DNA from: Acidobacteriota bacterium
GTDB taxonomy: Bacteria; Acidobacteriota; Terriglobia; Terriglobales; Acidobacteriaceae
DNA length: 64,000 nucleotides
NCBI GenBank assembly: GCA_018268915.1
Contig: JAFDVQ010000017.1
Span: 186,001 to 250,000, forward strand
Reading direction: 5' to 3'
How positions within the stretch are numbered: the first letter of the stretch is position 1; every line of letters begins with the position of its first letter. The position numbers and the translations under genes were made by a program. The notes below the pieces were generated by a model. It saw only the letters and a program-made list of their open reading frames with translations. It ran no database searches and had not been told where the DNA came from. Positions 16,992 to 24,778 of this stretch are shown piece by piece.

Positions 16992-18788
16992 CTACGGCTT
17001 TACAGCCTCATCATCGAGCAGGCCAGAGATGCGCAGCTGAACCAGCTTCTTGAACGGCAGGTTCGTAAATCCGTGTCGGCTGGCCTGAGCGATGAACTCG
17101 TCGTTGATGTTGAAGATGCGAGCCTGCACCACATCGTCCGCCGTGACGCCAGGGAACTTCTGCTTCAGCGTCCGCGCAAATTCCGGAGTAGCACCCTGGA
17201 TTCGCATGTTCAGAAGCTGCTTGGTGGTAAGGCCGTCGAACCCCGCGGCCTTCATGCCCGAAACAAACTCCGGAGTGATGTTGAAGATCTTGAAGGAGAC
17301 CGCCTCCTTCACGCCGTCAATCTGATACCCCTGCTTCTTCAGTTCGGCAATGTACTCAGGCGTCACGCCCTGAATCTTGCAGTTGATCAGATCGTCCGCG
17401 CTGAGCTTGCCAAATCCCGCACCGGCCATCTCCTTCGCGTAATCGGGCGTGATCCCCTGGATCTTCATGTTGATCATTTTGTCGAGATCCACGTCATAAC
17501 CCGCAGCCTTCATGCGATCGATGTAATCGCTGTGTCCTTGAGTCGATGCCGCCGGCTTTGTCTCCGCCTGAGGTGCGCTCCCGGTTGCAGGATCTGCTTC
17601 CGGAATCGGGGAAGACTGAGCCAGAGGATATGGCGACGGCTTTCCTCCATGCAACACCACTGCCGCAGACGCTTTCACATGCACCGCGGGAGTAACAACA
17701 GCCGAAACCACAGGCTTCACCGCCGGGCCAGAGGCGGGCTGAGGTGTGGGATTGAGACTGGCCAGGACATGCGGCGCGGGAACCAGCAAAGCTGCGAGTC
17801 CGGCACAGGCTGCAACGAGAGAGAAGGGACGAAGACGACGGCTGGGAATGCGGGTCATAGGTTCTCCGAGAATGCGTGCAATGCGCATGAGCAGCGTGGA
17901 ATGGGAGGCGTGGCCGTCCAGGGCCATAGCCAGGCGTAGATGCCGCGAGCGGTGCTCTTCAAGCCGGTAGAGGGCGCTGGCGTACGTAACGGGGTTGGGG
18001 CAAACCTTGAGCGCGATATCGTCGCAGCACAGTTCACGCTCGTGACGAACGCGGCCGCTGATCCACCAGACAGCCGGATGGAAGAAGAAAAGCGTCTCTG
18101 CAATAGTCTGCAGAATGTTCCAGAAGAAATCGGCGCGGCGCACATGCGCCAGCTCATGAGCCAGAACCACTTCAAGCTCGTCAGGCCCAAGCGAAGTGAG
18201 CGCACTGAGAGGCAGCAGCACGATAGCTCGCAATGTGCCAAGCGTCATCGGGCTGTCAATCGCGGTCGAGATGCGCAACGTAATCGCGCGCTGCAGTCCC
18301 AGCGCCGTGCAGATTCGGCTGAAGCTGGCACGCACAGCCTCTGGAGCCTGCGTGATCGCCGAGAGGCGAAGCCGCCGCAGATACCACCATCCACCCAGGC
18401 TGCGAATGCTCAGCGCCAGAACCCCCGCAATCCACAAACCATCAATCCATGGCAGCAGATTCGCCAGAGTGATGTGCTCGGCCACAGGCTGCGAAGCGAT
18501 GAACCCCGGAGCAGCGATCCGCGGAAAATCTCCGCCCAGCGGCGCCGTCATATTTGCCGCAGTGGTAGCGATCGAAGCCGGCGCTGCATCGGCGCGTAGT
18601 TCCCATGCCAGCGTTCCTGCTGCCAGCAGCACCATCAGCAGCATCGACGAGAGCGCCGCTGTGTAGCGCGTCTCCGCCGAACGGCGCGCAAGTCCGAACG
18701 AAAGAATGCGGTATACGGCAGCCACGGCAGCGGCTTGCCAGCAGAAGTGGATCAGTGTCCAGGCAACGGCTTCGGGGATATGAGTCAT
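16992..18788 (-). CDS. M56-family BlaR1-like membrane metallopeptidase with C-terminal repeats
   Basis: A 598-residue sensor. Residues 1-330 are a BlaR1/MecR1-type M56 peptidase with transmembrane helices near 10-30, 45-62, 112-130 and 320-340. The zinc motif HELAH (His211, Glu212, His215) is intact. A Pro/Ala-rich linker follows, then six 26-29-residue repeats at about 420-589 with the pattern ITPEF...GF...L...KIQG. There is no penicillin-binding domain, unlike true BlaR1. In the family the peptidase relieves repression by its BlaI partner. The start overlaps the BlaI stop by four bases (ATGA), so the two are translationally coupled. The ligand is unknown. Confidence 0.88.
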   Translation of the reverse strand: MTHIPEAVAWTLIHFCWQAAAVAAVYRILSFGLARRSAETRYTAALSSMLLMVLLAAGTLAWELRADAAPASIATTAANMTAPLGGDFPRIAAPGFIASQPVAEHITLANLLPWIDGLWIAGVLALSIRSLGGWWYLRRLRLSAITQAPEAVRASFSRICTALGLQRAITLRISTAIDSPMTLGTLRAIVLLPLSALTSLGPDELEVVLAHELAHVRRADFFWNILQTIAETLFFFHPAVWWISGRVRHERELCCDDIALKVCPNPVTYASALYRLEEHRSRHLRLAMALDGHASHSTLLMRIARILGEPMTRIPSRRLRPFSLVAACAGLAALLVPAPHVLASLNPTPQPASGPAVKPVVSAVVTPAVHVKASAAVVLHGGKPSPYPLAQSSPIPEADPATGSAPQAETKPAASTQGHSDYIDRMKAAGYDVDLDKMINMKIQGITPDYAKEMAGAGFGKLSADDLINCKIQGVTPEYIAELKKQGYQIDGVKEAVSFKIFNITPEFVSGMKAAGFDGLTTKQLLNMRIQGATPEFARTLKQKFPGVTADDVVQARIFNINDEFIAQASRHGFTNLPFKKLVQLRISGLLDDEAVKP

Positions 18789-19225
18789 GGCCGGTCCTTT
18801 TGTGAGGATTTGTTTGCGTTTCCGATTTGCTGTGTCGACAATGCGCTGCTGCGTCGCTCCAGCAGCGCGCGGATCTCGGCGAGTTCGTCATCGCTCGCGG
18901 GCGCCATCGAAAGTGCGTGCAGTGCGAGCTGTGCCGCCGAACCCGCGAACAACCGATTGCTCAGATCGGACAGCAGTCGGCTCTGCATCGTGTCCTGCGA
19001 GAAAGCCGCGCGATACACATGGGCGCGCGCCGCTTCGTCGCGAACCACCAGGCCCTTCGTCGTCATGATCTGCAGAAGCTTCAGAACGGTCGTATAGCCC
19101 GAAACCTTCTCTTCATTCAGAGCGTCGTAGATGTCCCGCACAGTGGCCGGCTCCTTCTGCCAGAGAATCTGCAGAAGCTCGAGTTCGGCTTCGGTGGGGC
19201 GGGGGATGGTCGTACCGTTTTCCAT
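18785..19225 (-). CDS. BlaI/MecI/CopY-family transcriptional repressor
   Basis: A 146-residue winged-helix repressor. The family start PRPTEAELELLQILWQ is followed by the recognition region TVRDIYDALNEEKVSGYTTV, the conserved KLLQIMTTKGLVVRDEAARAHVY wing, and a C-terminal dimerisation helix. It should bind dyad operators as a dimer and be inactivated by the coupled M56 protease. The promoter immediately upstream contains two dyads that fit autoregulation. The gene is first in an operon with the M56 sensor, overlapping it by four bases. Confidence 0.93.
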   Translation of the reverse strand: MENGTTIPRPTEAELELLQILWQKEPATVRDIYDALNEEKVSGYTTVLKLLQIMTTKGLVVRDEAARAHVYRAAFSQDTMQSRLLSDLSNRLFAGSAAQLALHALSMAPASDDELAEIRALLERRSSALSTQQIGNANKSSQKDRP

Positions 19226-19236
19226 GATGAAGTGAC

Positions 19237-19264
19237 GTTATACGAAGTTCTTCGTAAGTGTCAA
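19237..19264 (-). promoter_or_regulatory. sigma-70 promoter of the blaI-like/M56 operon
   Basis: On the minus strand, a perfect -35 TTGACA (19264-19259) and a -10 TATAAC (19242-19237) are separated by 16 bases. The start site would be near 19230, giving a very short leader to the ATG at 19225. Operator dyad 1 fills the spacer and touches the -10. Confidence 0.8.
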
Positions 19265-19278
19265 CGAAAATCTTCGTA
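19241..19278. promoter_or_regulatory. Two operator dyads for the BlaI-like repressor
   Basis: Dyad 1 (19241-19256) has perfect arms TACGAA and TTCGTA around four bases. Dyad 2 (19263-19278) has arms AACGAA and TTCGTA, one mismatch, around AATC. Their centres are 22 bases apart, about two helical turns. Dyad 1 lies between the -35 and -10 boxes, and dyad 2 overlaps and extends upstream of the -35. This is the arrangement expected for BlaI-type self-repression. Binding is inferred. Confidence 0.75.
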
Positions 19279-19378
19279 GTTGTGACGAACGGTGCAGGCG
19301 GCCCGCAGGACGTCGGTGTATTTCGCAGCCCGGGAAGGGATGGTCCATCTGGCCGAGTCAGCTTATAAAATCGACAAC

Positions 19379-19891
19379 ATGATTGGTCGTCCAACCCCCG
19401 AGGAAGCCGATTCCTATTTCTTCACCTATATCCAGAAAGTCACTGGGGATGACCCCCTCCGCGCCATCGAGAACCAGCTCGATCAGTACTCCCCGTGGCT
19501 GAGAAGAATCTCTGAAGAAAAATCGACACACCGTTATGCTCCCGGCAAATGGAGCATGAAACAGGTACTCAACCACATCTCCGACACCGAGCGCACCTTC
19601 GCCTTTCGCGCTATGTGGTTTGCGCGCGGATTCACCGACCCGCTGCCCGGTATTGACCAGGAGACTGCCGCCGACGGCGCCCAGGCCGACAAAATCCCCT
19701 GGAGCGCCCACGTCGAGGAGTTCACCCGCGTCCGTGTCGGAACCATCTCGCTCTACCGCAATCTCCCCAAAGAAGCCTGGATGCGCAAGGGCATCGCCAG
19801 CGGATTCCCATTCACCGTGCGTGCGCTCGGTTTCATCATCCCCGGCCACGTCGAACACCACTGCCGAATCCTGAAAGAAAAATACCTCTAG
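19379..19891 (+). CDS. DinB-family protein
   Basis: A 170-residue four-helix DinB/YfiT-like putative metalloenzyme. It starts MIGRPTPEEADSYFF, a start common in acidobacterial DinB proteins. The metal-binding histidines fit those in KQVLNHISDTERTF and near the C-terminus in PGHVEHHCRIL. The middle segment RYAPGKWSMKQ is also typical. Family members are thiol-dependent or metal-dependent transferases of mostly unknown substrate. The ATG at 19379 was preferred over upstream starts for this N-terminus. It diverges from the BlaI-like operon and could share regulation by the adjacent operators, though they lie over 100 bases away. Confidence 0.85.
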   Translation: MIGRPTPEEADSYFFTYIQKVTGDDPLRAIENQLDQYSPWLRRISEEKSTHRYAPGKWSMKQVLNHISDTERTFAFRAMWFARGFTDPLPGIDQETAADGAQADKIPWSAHVEEFTRVRVGTISLYRNLPKEAWMRKGIASGFPFTVRALGFIIPGHVEHHCRILKEKYL

Positions 19892-19929
19892 CTTTTCTGA
19901 GCGTCTGTATTTCCGGAGGCGCAAACCCG

Positions 19930-20622
19930 ATGAAGCCCGTTTTCTTCATTCTGCTCACATCGGTTTGCGCGGCCGGACAAGCTGCGAACAAAATCACCAT
20001 CATCGATTTCGACCCCGCCGATCGCGAACACTGCCGGATGGTCACCATCGAAGGCAGACCGCTACGCCAGACAACCGCAGCCGGGACAAGCGTCGCGATC
20101 GGTTCACCCTCCAGCACAATCGATGGAGAATTCCGCGTCTTCATCGCCATTCGCCAGACCGGTGAAGGCAAAGCCCGCATCAAGCCCGGCGACTTTTCTG
20201 CTTTGTACTCCGACCCTGCGCACACAAGGTTCACCTTCCACGACATCGGCGCCGAAATGGACGCGGTCAAGATGCGCCAGGCAAGAGACGAATCCAGTAG
20301 TCTGGCCCTCAACCCGCAAGGTGATCCCAGATCGCAATCTCTCGACGCCGGGAGTAGAGACCGCGTTCCGAATGTGCGCCGCCGCAGCCGGGGCAATCTC
20401 AACGGCCCAGCGCGTAGCAAAGCAGACGCCGACGAAAAGATGCCAGGATCGGTCTCGCTCGGAGATCTCTATCTACGCGGCGTCACGCTGAAGGCAGGAG
20501 GCTACGCGTCAGGAGTTGTCTATTTCAGAAAGCCGCGCAGATCGCCCGTAAAGCCGGGCCCAGCCGATTCGCTCGTAGAGATCGACATTCCCGTAAACGG
20601 CCTCATCTTCAGATTCAAATAG
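19930..20622 (+). CDS. Hypothetical secreted protein
   Basis: A 230-residue protein with a short signal peptide (MKPVFFILLTSVCAAGQAAN). The mature part appears beta-rich and includes an Arg/Ser-rich low-complexity region around residues 130-165. I do not recognise the family. The gene begins 38 bases after DinB on the same strand; GGAGGCGCAAACCCG before the ATG offers a ribosome site. It converges on the alpha/beta hydrolase. Confidence 0.5.
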   Translation: MKPVFFILLTSVCAAGQAANKITIIDFDPADREHCRMVTIEGRPLRQTTAAGTSVAIGSPSSTIDGEFRVFIAIRQTGEGKARIKPGDFSALYSDPAHTRFTFHDIGAEMDAVKMRQARDESSSLALNPQGDPRSQSLDAGSRDRVPNVRRRSRGNLNGPARSKADADEKMPGSVSLGDLYLRGVTLKAGGYASGVVYFRKPRRSPVKPGPADSLVEIDIPVNGLIFRFK

Positions 20623-20636
20623 CTCCCAAATCGAAG

Positions 20637-21464
20637 TCAGGCCCTGCAGACTCGACCAATCCAGTCGAGACTTATCGGAGCGAACCCATCGAACGAATCG
20701 TTGTGTCCTCGACCCGGAATCGAGTGATACTCCTTCGGCTCATTGGCCATAGAGAAAAGCTTCTGTCCATGTGATGGCGGTATCAGCTCGTCGTTATCGC
20801 CGTTCGCCACCAGCACCGGAACATGCAATTCACCGATCTTCTTCTCATTTTCAAACCGATCGAGAACCAGCAGCCTCGCGGGTAGAAACGGGTAGTGAAC
20901 TTGTGCCAACGAGGGAATCGATAGATAGGGTGCCAGGACCATGAGACCACCCACCGGAAATTCCCGAGCCATCTCGATTGCCACTCCCGTTCCCAGCGAA
21001 TGCCCGTACAAAATCATGTGACGCGGCTCAATCCCGCTCGCAATCAGCGCATGGATGCAGGCACGCGCATCGTTATACAAACCGGTCTCGGTTGGCTTGC
21101 CCGGCAATCCGCTGAAACCGCGATATTCGACTGCGAGGAAACCGTATCCTGCCTCGATATACGGCTCAGCAACCTGCGCAGACCCGGACAGTGAATCGCC
21201 ATTGCCGTGAAAAAAGACAATCGTGAAGGGCAGGGATTTTGCCGCCGCATACCAGGCCTTTAGCTTCAGCCCGTCAGACGTTTTGACCTCAATCTCTCGG
21301 AAGGCGCTATCAGCGTGTGCCTCGGCTGGCGTGAGATAAACACGCGTCGGAAAGTAAAGCAGACTTCGCTGCGTGAAGTAGAACGCCACGATCAGCAGGG
21401 CATAGGAAATGATGGCGAGAACTGCAAATATCTTCAGCACCCTCACGAATCGATCCTGACTCAA
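20637..21464 (-). CDS. Membrane-anchored alpha/beta hydrolase (BEM46-like)
   Basis: A 275-residue protein with one N-terminal transmembrane helix (residues 10-30). An alpha/beta-hydrolase domain follows: FFHGNGDS (oxyanion region), the nucleophile elbow YGHSLGTG, the acid in ANGDNDELIP, and the histidine in GRGHNDSF. The order and the N-terminal anchor fit the ABHD13/BEM46-like family. Those are serine hydrolases or esterases with unclear substrates. The catalytic part is likely on the periplasmic side. It diverges from the frameshifted MBL-fold gene. Confidence 0.82.
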   Translation of the reverse strand: MSQDRFVRVLKIFAVLAIISYALLIVAFYFTQRSLLYFPTRVYLTPAEAHADSAFREIEVKTSDGLKLKAWYAAAKSLPFTIVFFHGNGDSLSGSAQVAEPYIEAGYGFLAVEYRGFSGLPGKPTETGLYNDARACIHALIASGIEPRHMILYGHSLGTGVAIEMAREFPVGGLMVLAPYLSIPSLAQVHYPFLPARLLVLDRFENEKKIGELHVPVLVANGDNDELIPPSHGQKLFSMANEPKEYHSIPGRGHNDSFDGFAPISLDWIGRVCRA

Positions 21465-21568
21465 CTCTCCACAGAACTATCAAAACGACTCGCGCCAATT
21501 CTATCCGTGAACGCCAGCCATCCCGGATATAATTCGCCCATTCCAGGCGTCTTCCCAAGGAGCAGGCG

Positions 21569-22617
21569 ATGTGCAAGAAAGTGAATCGGCGCGAATTTCT
21601 GGCCACCAGCACCGCATTCTTGAGCGTGGCCGCAGAGGCGGAGATCCTTCAGGGCAAAGCCTTGACTTCCGCAGCCCAGGCGGTCGAAGCCGATCAGGTA
21701 GCTCCCGGCGTTTACTTTCACGAGGGCAGCCTCGCCGACAACGCTCCCGCGGTCTGCAACAACGGCTGGATCATCTTCGATGACTACGTGCTCGTGGTCG
21801 ACGCGAACTATCCGGCCGGCGCTCGCATGATGATCAGCAAAATTCGATCGCTCACCGACAAGCCCATCCGCTTCGCATTCGACACCCACCACCACGGCGA
21901 TCACGCCTATGGAAACCAGGTGTATGTCGACGCCGGCGCTGTTCCTGTCGCGCACACTGGCGTCATCGAAGAGATGCGCCGAAAAGAGCCGCGGAATTGG
22001 AACGAAGATCTGAAATACCGAACCGACATGAAAGATACAAAGCTGAAGGCGCCCACCGTTTTGTTCCCCAAAGAACTCTACTTCGACGACGGCACACACC
22101 GTGTCGAATTGATGCACCTCGGCGTCGCGCACACCCATGGAGACGCCGTTGCCTGGCTGCCGAAAGAAAAAATCCTCTTCACCGGAGACGTGTGCGTCAA
22201 CGGCCCCTTCAACTTCGTCGGCGATGGCGACACCGGCAAGTGGGTCGCAACCCTCGAAGCCGCGAAGAAGCTGGGAGCCACCACCATCTGCACCGCCACG
22301 GTCCGCGTTCCGTCGCGTCGGTGCTCGACGATCAGCAGGCGTTCTTCAAAGTCCTCCAGGATCAGGTGCATTCAAGGTTGGTAAACGCATCGCCGCAGGA
22401 AGCCAAAGCCCGCATCGAAGAGATTCGCAAAACCATGAAGGCCAACACCCAGGTTGCGCGCTACGTTTCCGCCGGCGGCAAAGATGACGGCTTCCCCGGA
22501 CAGGTGCAAAAGGTCTACGAAGAACTGACGGGCAACAAGCTCTCCGCCCTCGCCGATCTCGGCCATCTCGCTCGACGCAATCACGCCCACTCGCATGGAG
22601 CGACTCACGCCGTCTAA
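21569..22617 (+). pseudogene. Tat-exported MBL-fold hydrolase, disrupted by a -1 frameshift
   Basis: Frame 1 (21569-22384) starts with a twin-arginine signal (NRREFLATS) and a complete zinc motif THHHGDHAYGN, then AHTHGDAVAWLP and FTGDVC. After residue 243 (TTICT) it goes off into unrelated sequence. The frame that restores homology (GPRSVASVLDDQQAFFKVLQ) is open to 22617 with a coherent C-terminus. Inserting a single G near 22298, where the DNA reads ACCGCCACGG, would restore ICTGHGP. Either the gene is a recent pseudogene or one base is missing in the assembly. The family includes quinohemoprotein-linked and glyoxalase-like hydrolases. Confidence 0.8.
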
Positions 22618-22627
22618 TGCTCAGCCA

Positions 22628-23725
22628 TCAGCGAGCAATCCGCGCGGAGCCACCCTTCATCGCGCGTTCAACCTCGGCCAGCGTAGCCATGCTCGTATCG
22701 CCGGCCGTGGTCATTGCCAGCGCACCATGAGCCACGCCGCATCGCACAGCCCACTCAATCGGCTTGCCCGCCAGCAACCCGTAGACAAGGCCCGAAGCAA
22801 AGCTGTCGCCTCCGCCGACGCGATCAAGAATGTCGATCTCCATCTGCGGCACGTGAACAATCTTGTCCTGATACAAAGCAATCGCTCCCCACGCATTGCG
22901 GCTTGCCGTCGTGGCAGTCCGCAGCGTGCTGGCGATTAGCTTCAGGTTCGGATACGCCGCCGCCACCGCGTGCAGCATCTCCTCGTAGGCAGCGACGGGC
23001 AGCTCGGCAAAATCCTCCGACACTCCCTTGAGCTCCACGCCCAGCATGGCCGAGAAATCCTCTTCATTCCCCAGCAGCAGATCGACTTTCCGGACGAGCG
23101 AGCGATTCACCTCCTGGGCCTTCGTCTTGCCCCCGATGGATCGCCACAGCGAATCTCGATAGTTAAGGTCATACGACACCGGAGTGCCTTGTCCGCGAGC
23201 CGCGTCCATCGCTTCCGCCGCAACATCAGCGGTTGAGGCCGAAAGAGCTGCGAAAATCCCACCCGTGTGCAGCCAGCGCGATCCGTTTCCGGTGCCGAAG
23301 ATCTTCGCCCAGTCGAAGTCTCCGGGCTTCACCTGGCTGACTGCCGTATTTCCGCGGTCGCTGCATCCCGCAGCCGCTCGAAGCCCGAATCCCCGTTCTG
23401 TGAAATTCAGGCCGTTCCGAACCGTGCGGCCCACGCCATCATATGCAACCCACCGCAGCAGCGAAGTGTCCACGCCGCCCTGAAGAATGAAATCTTCGAC
23501 TAGCCGCCCAATGGGATTCTCAGCCAGCGCGGTAGCAATCGCGGTTCGCAGCCCGAAGCAGCGCCGGAGCCCGCGTGCGACGTTGTATTCACCGCCGCCC
23601 TCCCACACCGCGAAACTGCGTGTCGTGTGAATGCGGCCTTCGCCGGGATCGAGACGGAGCATGACTTCGCCGAGGCTGATGCAGTCCCAGCGGCGATTTG
23701 CGTCGGGAATTGGAAGAGGTTCCAT
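22628..23725 (-). CDS. kdgK: PfkB-family sugar kinase, probable 2-keto-3-deoxygluconate kinase
   Basis: A 365-residue ribokinase/PfkB-fold kinase. It has SLGEVMLRLDPGEGRI at the start, the sugar-binding GGGEYNVARGL, and the C-terminal signature DRVGGGDSFASGL with the catalytic Asp. The N-terminal GEVMLRL and GGEYNVA segments resemble KdgK rather than fructokinase. KdgK phosphorylates 2-keto-3-deoxygluconate, the product of mannonate dehydratase, whose gene lies 1.1 kb away. The ATG at 23725 is used; a TTG seven codons upstream is possible. It is divergent from the SDR gene. The assignment is by motif plus neighbourhood. Confidence 0.75.
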   Translation of the reverse strand: MEPLPIPDANRRWDCISLGEVMLRLDPGEGRIHTTRSFAVWEGGGEYNVARGLRRCFGLRTAIATALAENPIGRLVEDFILQGGVDTSLLRWVAYDGVGRTVRNGLNFTERGFGLRAAAGCSDRGNTAVSQVKPGDFDWAKIFGTGNGSRWLHTGGIFAALSASTADVAAEAMDAARGQGTPVSYDLNYRDSLWRSIGGKTKAQEVNRSLVRKVDLLLGNEEDFSAMLGVELKGVSEDFAELPVAAYEEMLHAVAAAYPNLKLIASTLRTATTASRNAWGAIALYQDKIVHVPQMEIDILDRVGGGDSFASGLVYGLLAGKPIEWAVRCGVAHGALAMTTAGDTSMATLAEVERAMKGGSARIAR

Positions 23726-23904
23726 AAAGAAAAGAGATTCACTCAAACTCTATCGCATCGGGTCTGCCATGTTCGCGTCGCCAGGCGGTGCGCTCCCGCT
23801 GCCGGGAAGAGAAGCGATGCAGCGTGATAAATTTTGGGGGTCAGCAAAATGGATTTATTTGGGCACGCGAACAGCGAAAGCCTTTGAACTACGCGAGGAC
23901 TGAG

Positions 23905-24675
23905 ATGGGCTTGTTTGATTTGAGTGGCAGAGTTGCCGTGGTAACAGGTGGCACCACCGGGATTGGGCACGCAATCGCCCTGGGACTTGCCCAGGCCGGA
24001 GCAGATGTGGTTGCCAGCTCCCGCCGTGTCGAGCAGGTCGATAAGACCGCGGCTGAGATCGAAGCTCTCAGTCGCAAATCACTCCGCGTCACGAGCGACG
24101 TGCTCGACCGCGCCTCCCTCGACAAGCTGCACGAAGCAGTGATGGCTGACTTCGGCAAAATCGACATTCTTGTGAACGCTGCCGGCGTCACATACAAAGC
24201 TCCGACACTCGAAACCTCAGAGTCCGACTGGTCGCGCGTCATGGAAACGAACCTCACCGGGACCCTGCGTGCCTGCCAGATCTTCGGCAAGACCATGGTC
24301 AAGGCCGGCTACGGCCGCATCATCAACATCGCGTCTCTTACAACGTTCGTAGGCTTCTTTCAGGTTGCGGCCTATTCGGCTTCGAAAGCCGCCGTCGGCT
24401 CCCTAACGAAAGTTCTCGCCGTGGAACTCGCAAAAACCGGCGTCAATGTAAACGCGATCGCACCCGGCATGTTCCCAACAGAATTAAACGCCAAGTTGAT
24501 TACCGGCACGCCCCGCGGCGAGGAGCTGCACACGCGCGTTCCCATGGGCCGCTGGGGAAAAACCAGCGAGCTTGCCGGAGCGGCGATCTTTCTCGCTTCA
24601 GAATCCGCCTCGTATGTCACCGGCGAAATCATCGCAGTAGACGGTGGCTTCCTCGCCAGCGGCGTAAACCAGTAA
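23905..24675 (+). CDS. SDR oxidoreductase (gluconate/KDG dehydrogenase-like)
   Basis: A 256-residue classical short-chain dehydrogenase. It has the NAD(P)-binding TGGTTGIGHAIA near residue 14, LVNAAGVT, the catalytic Ser in NIASLTTF and the YSASKAA active-site Tyr and Lys. It resembles gluconate 5-dehydrogenase/2-deoxygluconate 3-dehydrogenase (KduD-type) proteins. The frame is open upstream, but the ATG at 23905 gives the standard start MGLFDLSGRVAVVTGG. It begins the plus-strand sugar-acid gene group, with mannonate dehydratase next after a repeat element. The exact substrate is inference. Confidence 0.8.
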   Translation: MGLFDLSGRVAVVTGGTTGIGHAIALGLAQAGADVVASSRRVEQVDKTAAEIEALSRKSLRVTSDVLDRASLDKLHEAVMADFGKIDILVNAAGVTYKAPTLETSESDWSRVMETNLTGTLRACQIFGKTMVKAGYGRIINIASLTTFVGFFQVAAYSASKAAVGSLTKVLAVELAKTGVNVNAIAPGMFPTELNAKLITGTPRGEELHTRVPMGRWGKTSELAGAAIFLASESASYVTGEIIAVDGGFLASGVNQ

Positions 24676-24697
24676 CGCGGAACCGTACCGCTCGAGG

Positions 24698-24769
24698 TTT
24701 TGAAGGGGCACGACTTTAGTCGTGCCGTAGGCAAACCCACAAAAATCGGAGGCTTTAGCCCCTGAGGGA
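24698..24769. repeat. Hairpin repeat family R1, copy B
   Basis: About 72 bases with TTTTGAAGGGGCACGA at the left and CCCCTGAGGGA at the right. The first hairpin is GCACGACT/AGTCGTGC, and the second region contains GGCTTTAGCC. It lies between the SDR and mannonate dehydratase genes. Its last six bases, GAGGGA, sit nine bases before the GTG start of the dehydratase and can act as its Shine-Dalgarno sequence. Confidence 0.85.
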
Positions 24770-24778
24770 ACATTTCGC

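Noticed and set aside
16992..18788. Beta-lactam resistance sensor BlaR1
   Set aside because: The M56 domain is similar but there is no penicillin-binding domain and no beta-lactamase gene beside it.
23747..23904. An operator in the divergent kdgK-SDR gap
   Set aside because: Only a weak imperfect inverted repeat (ATAAATTTT against AAAATGGATTTAT) is present, not enough to call.
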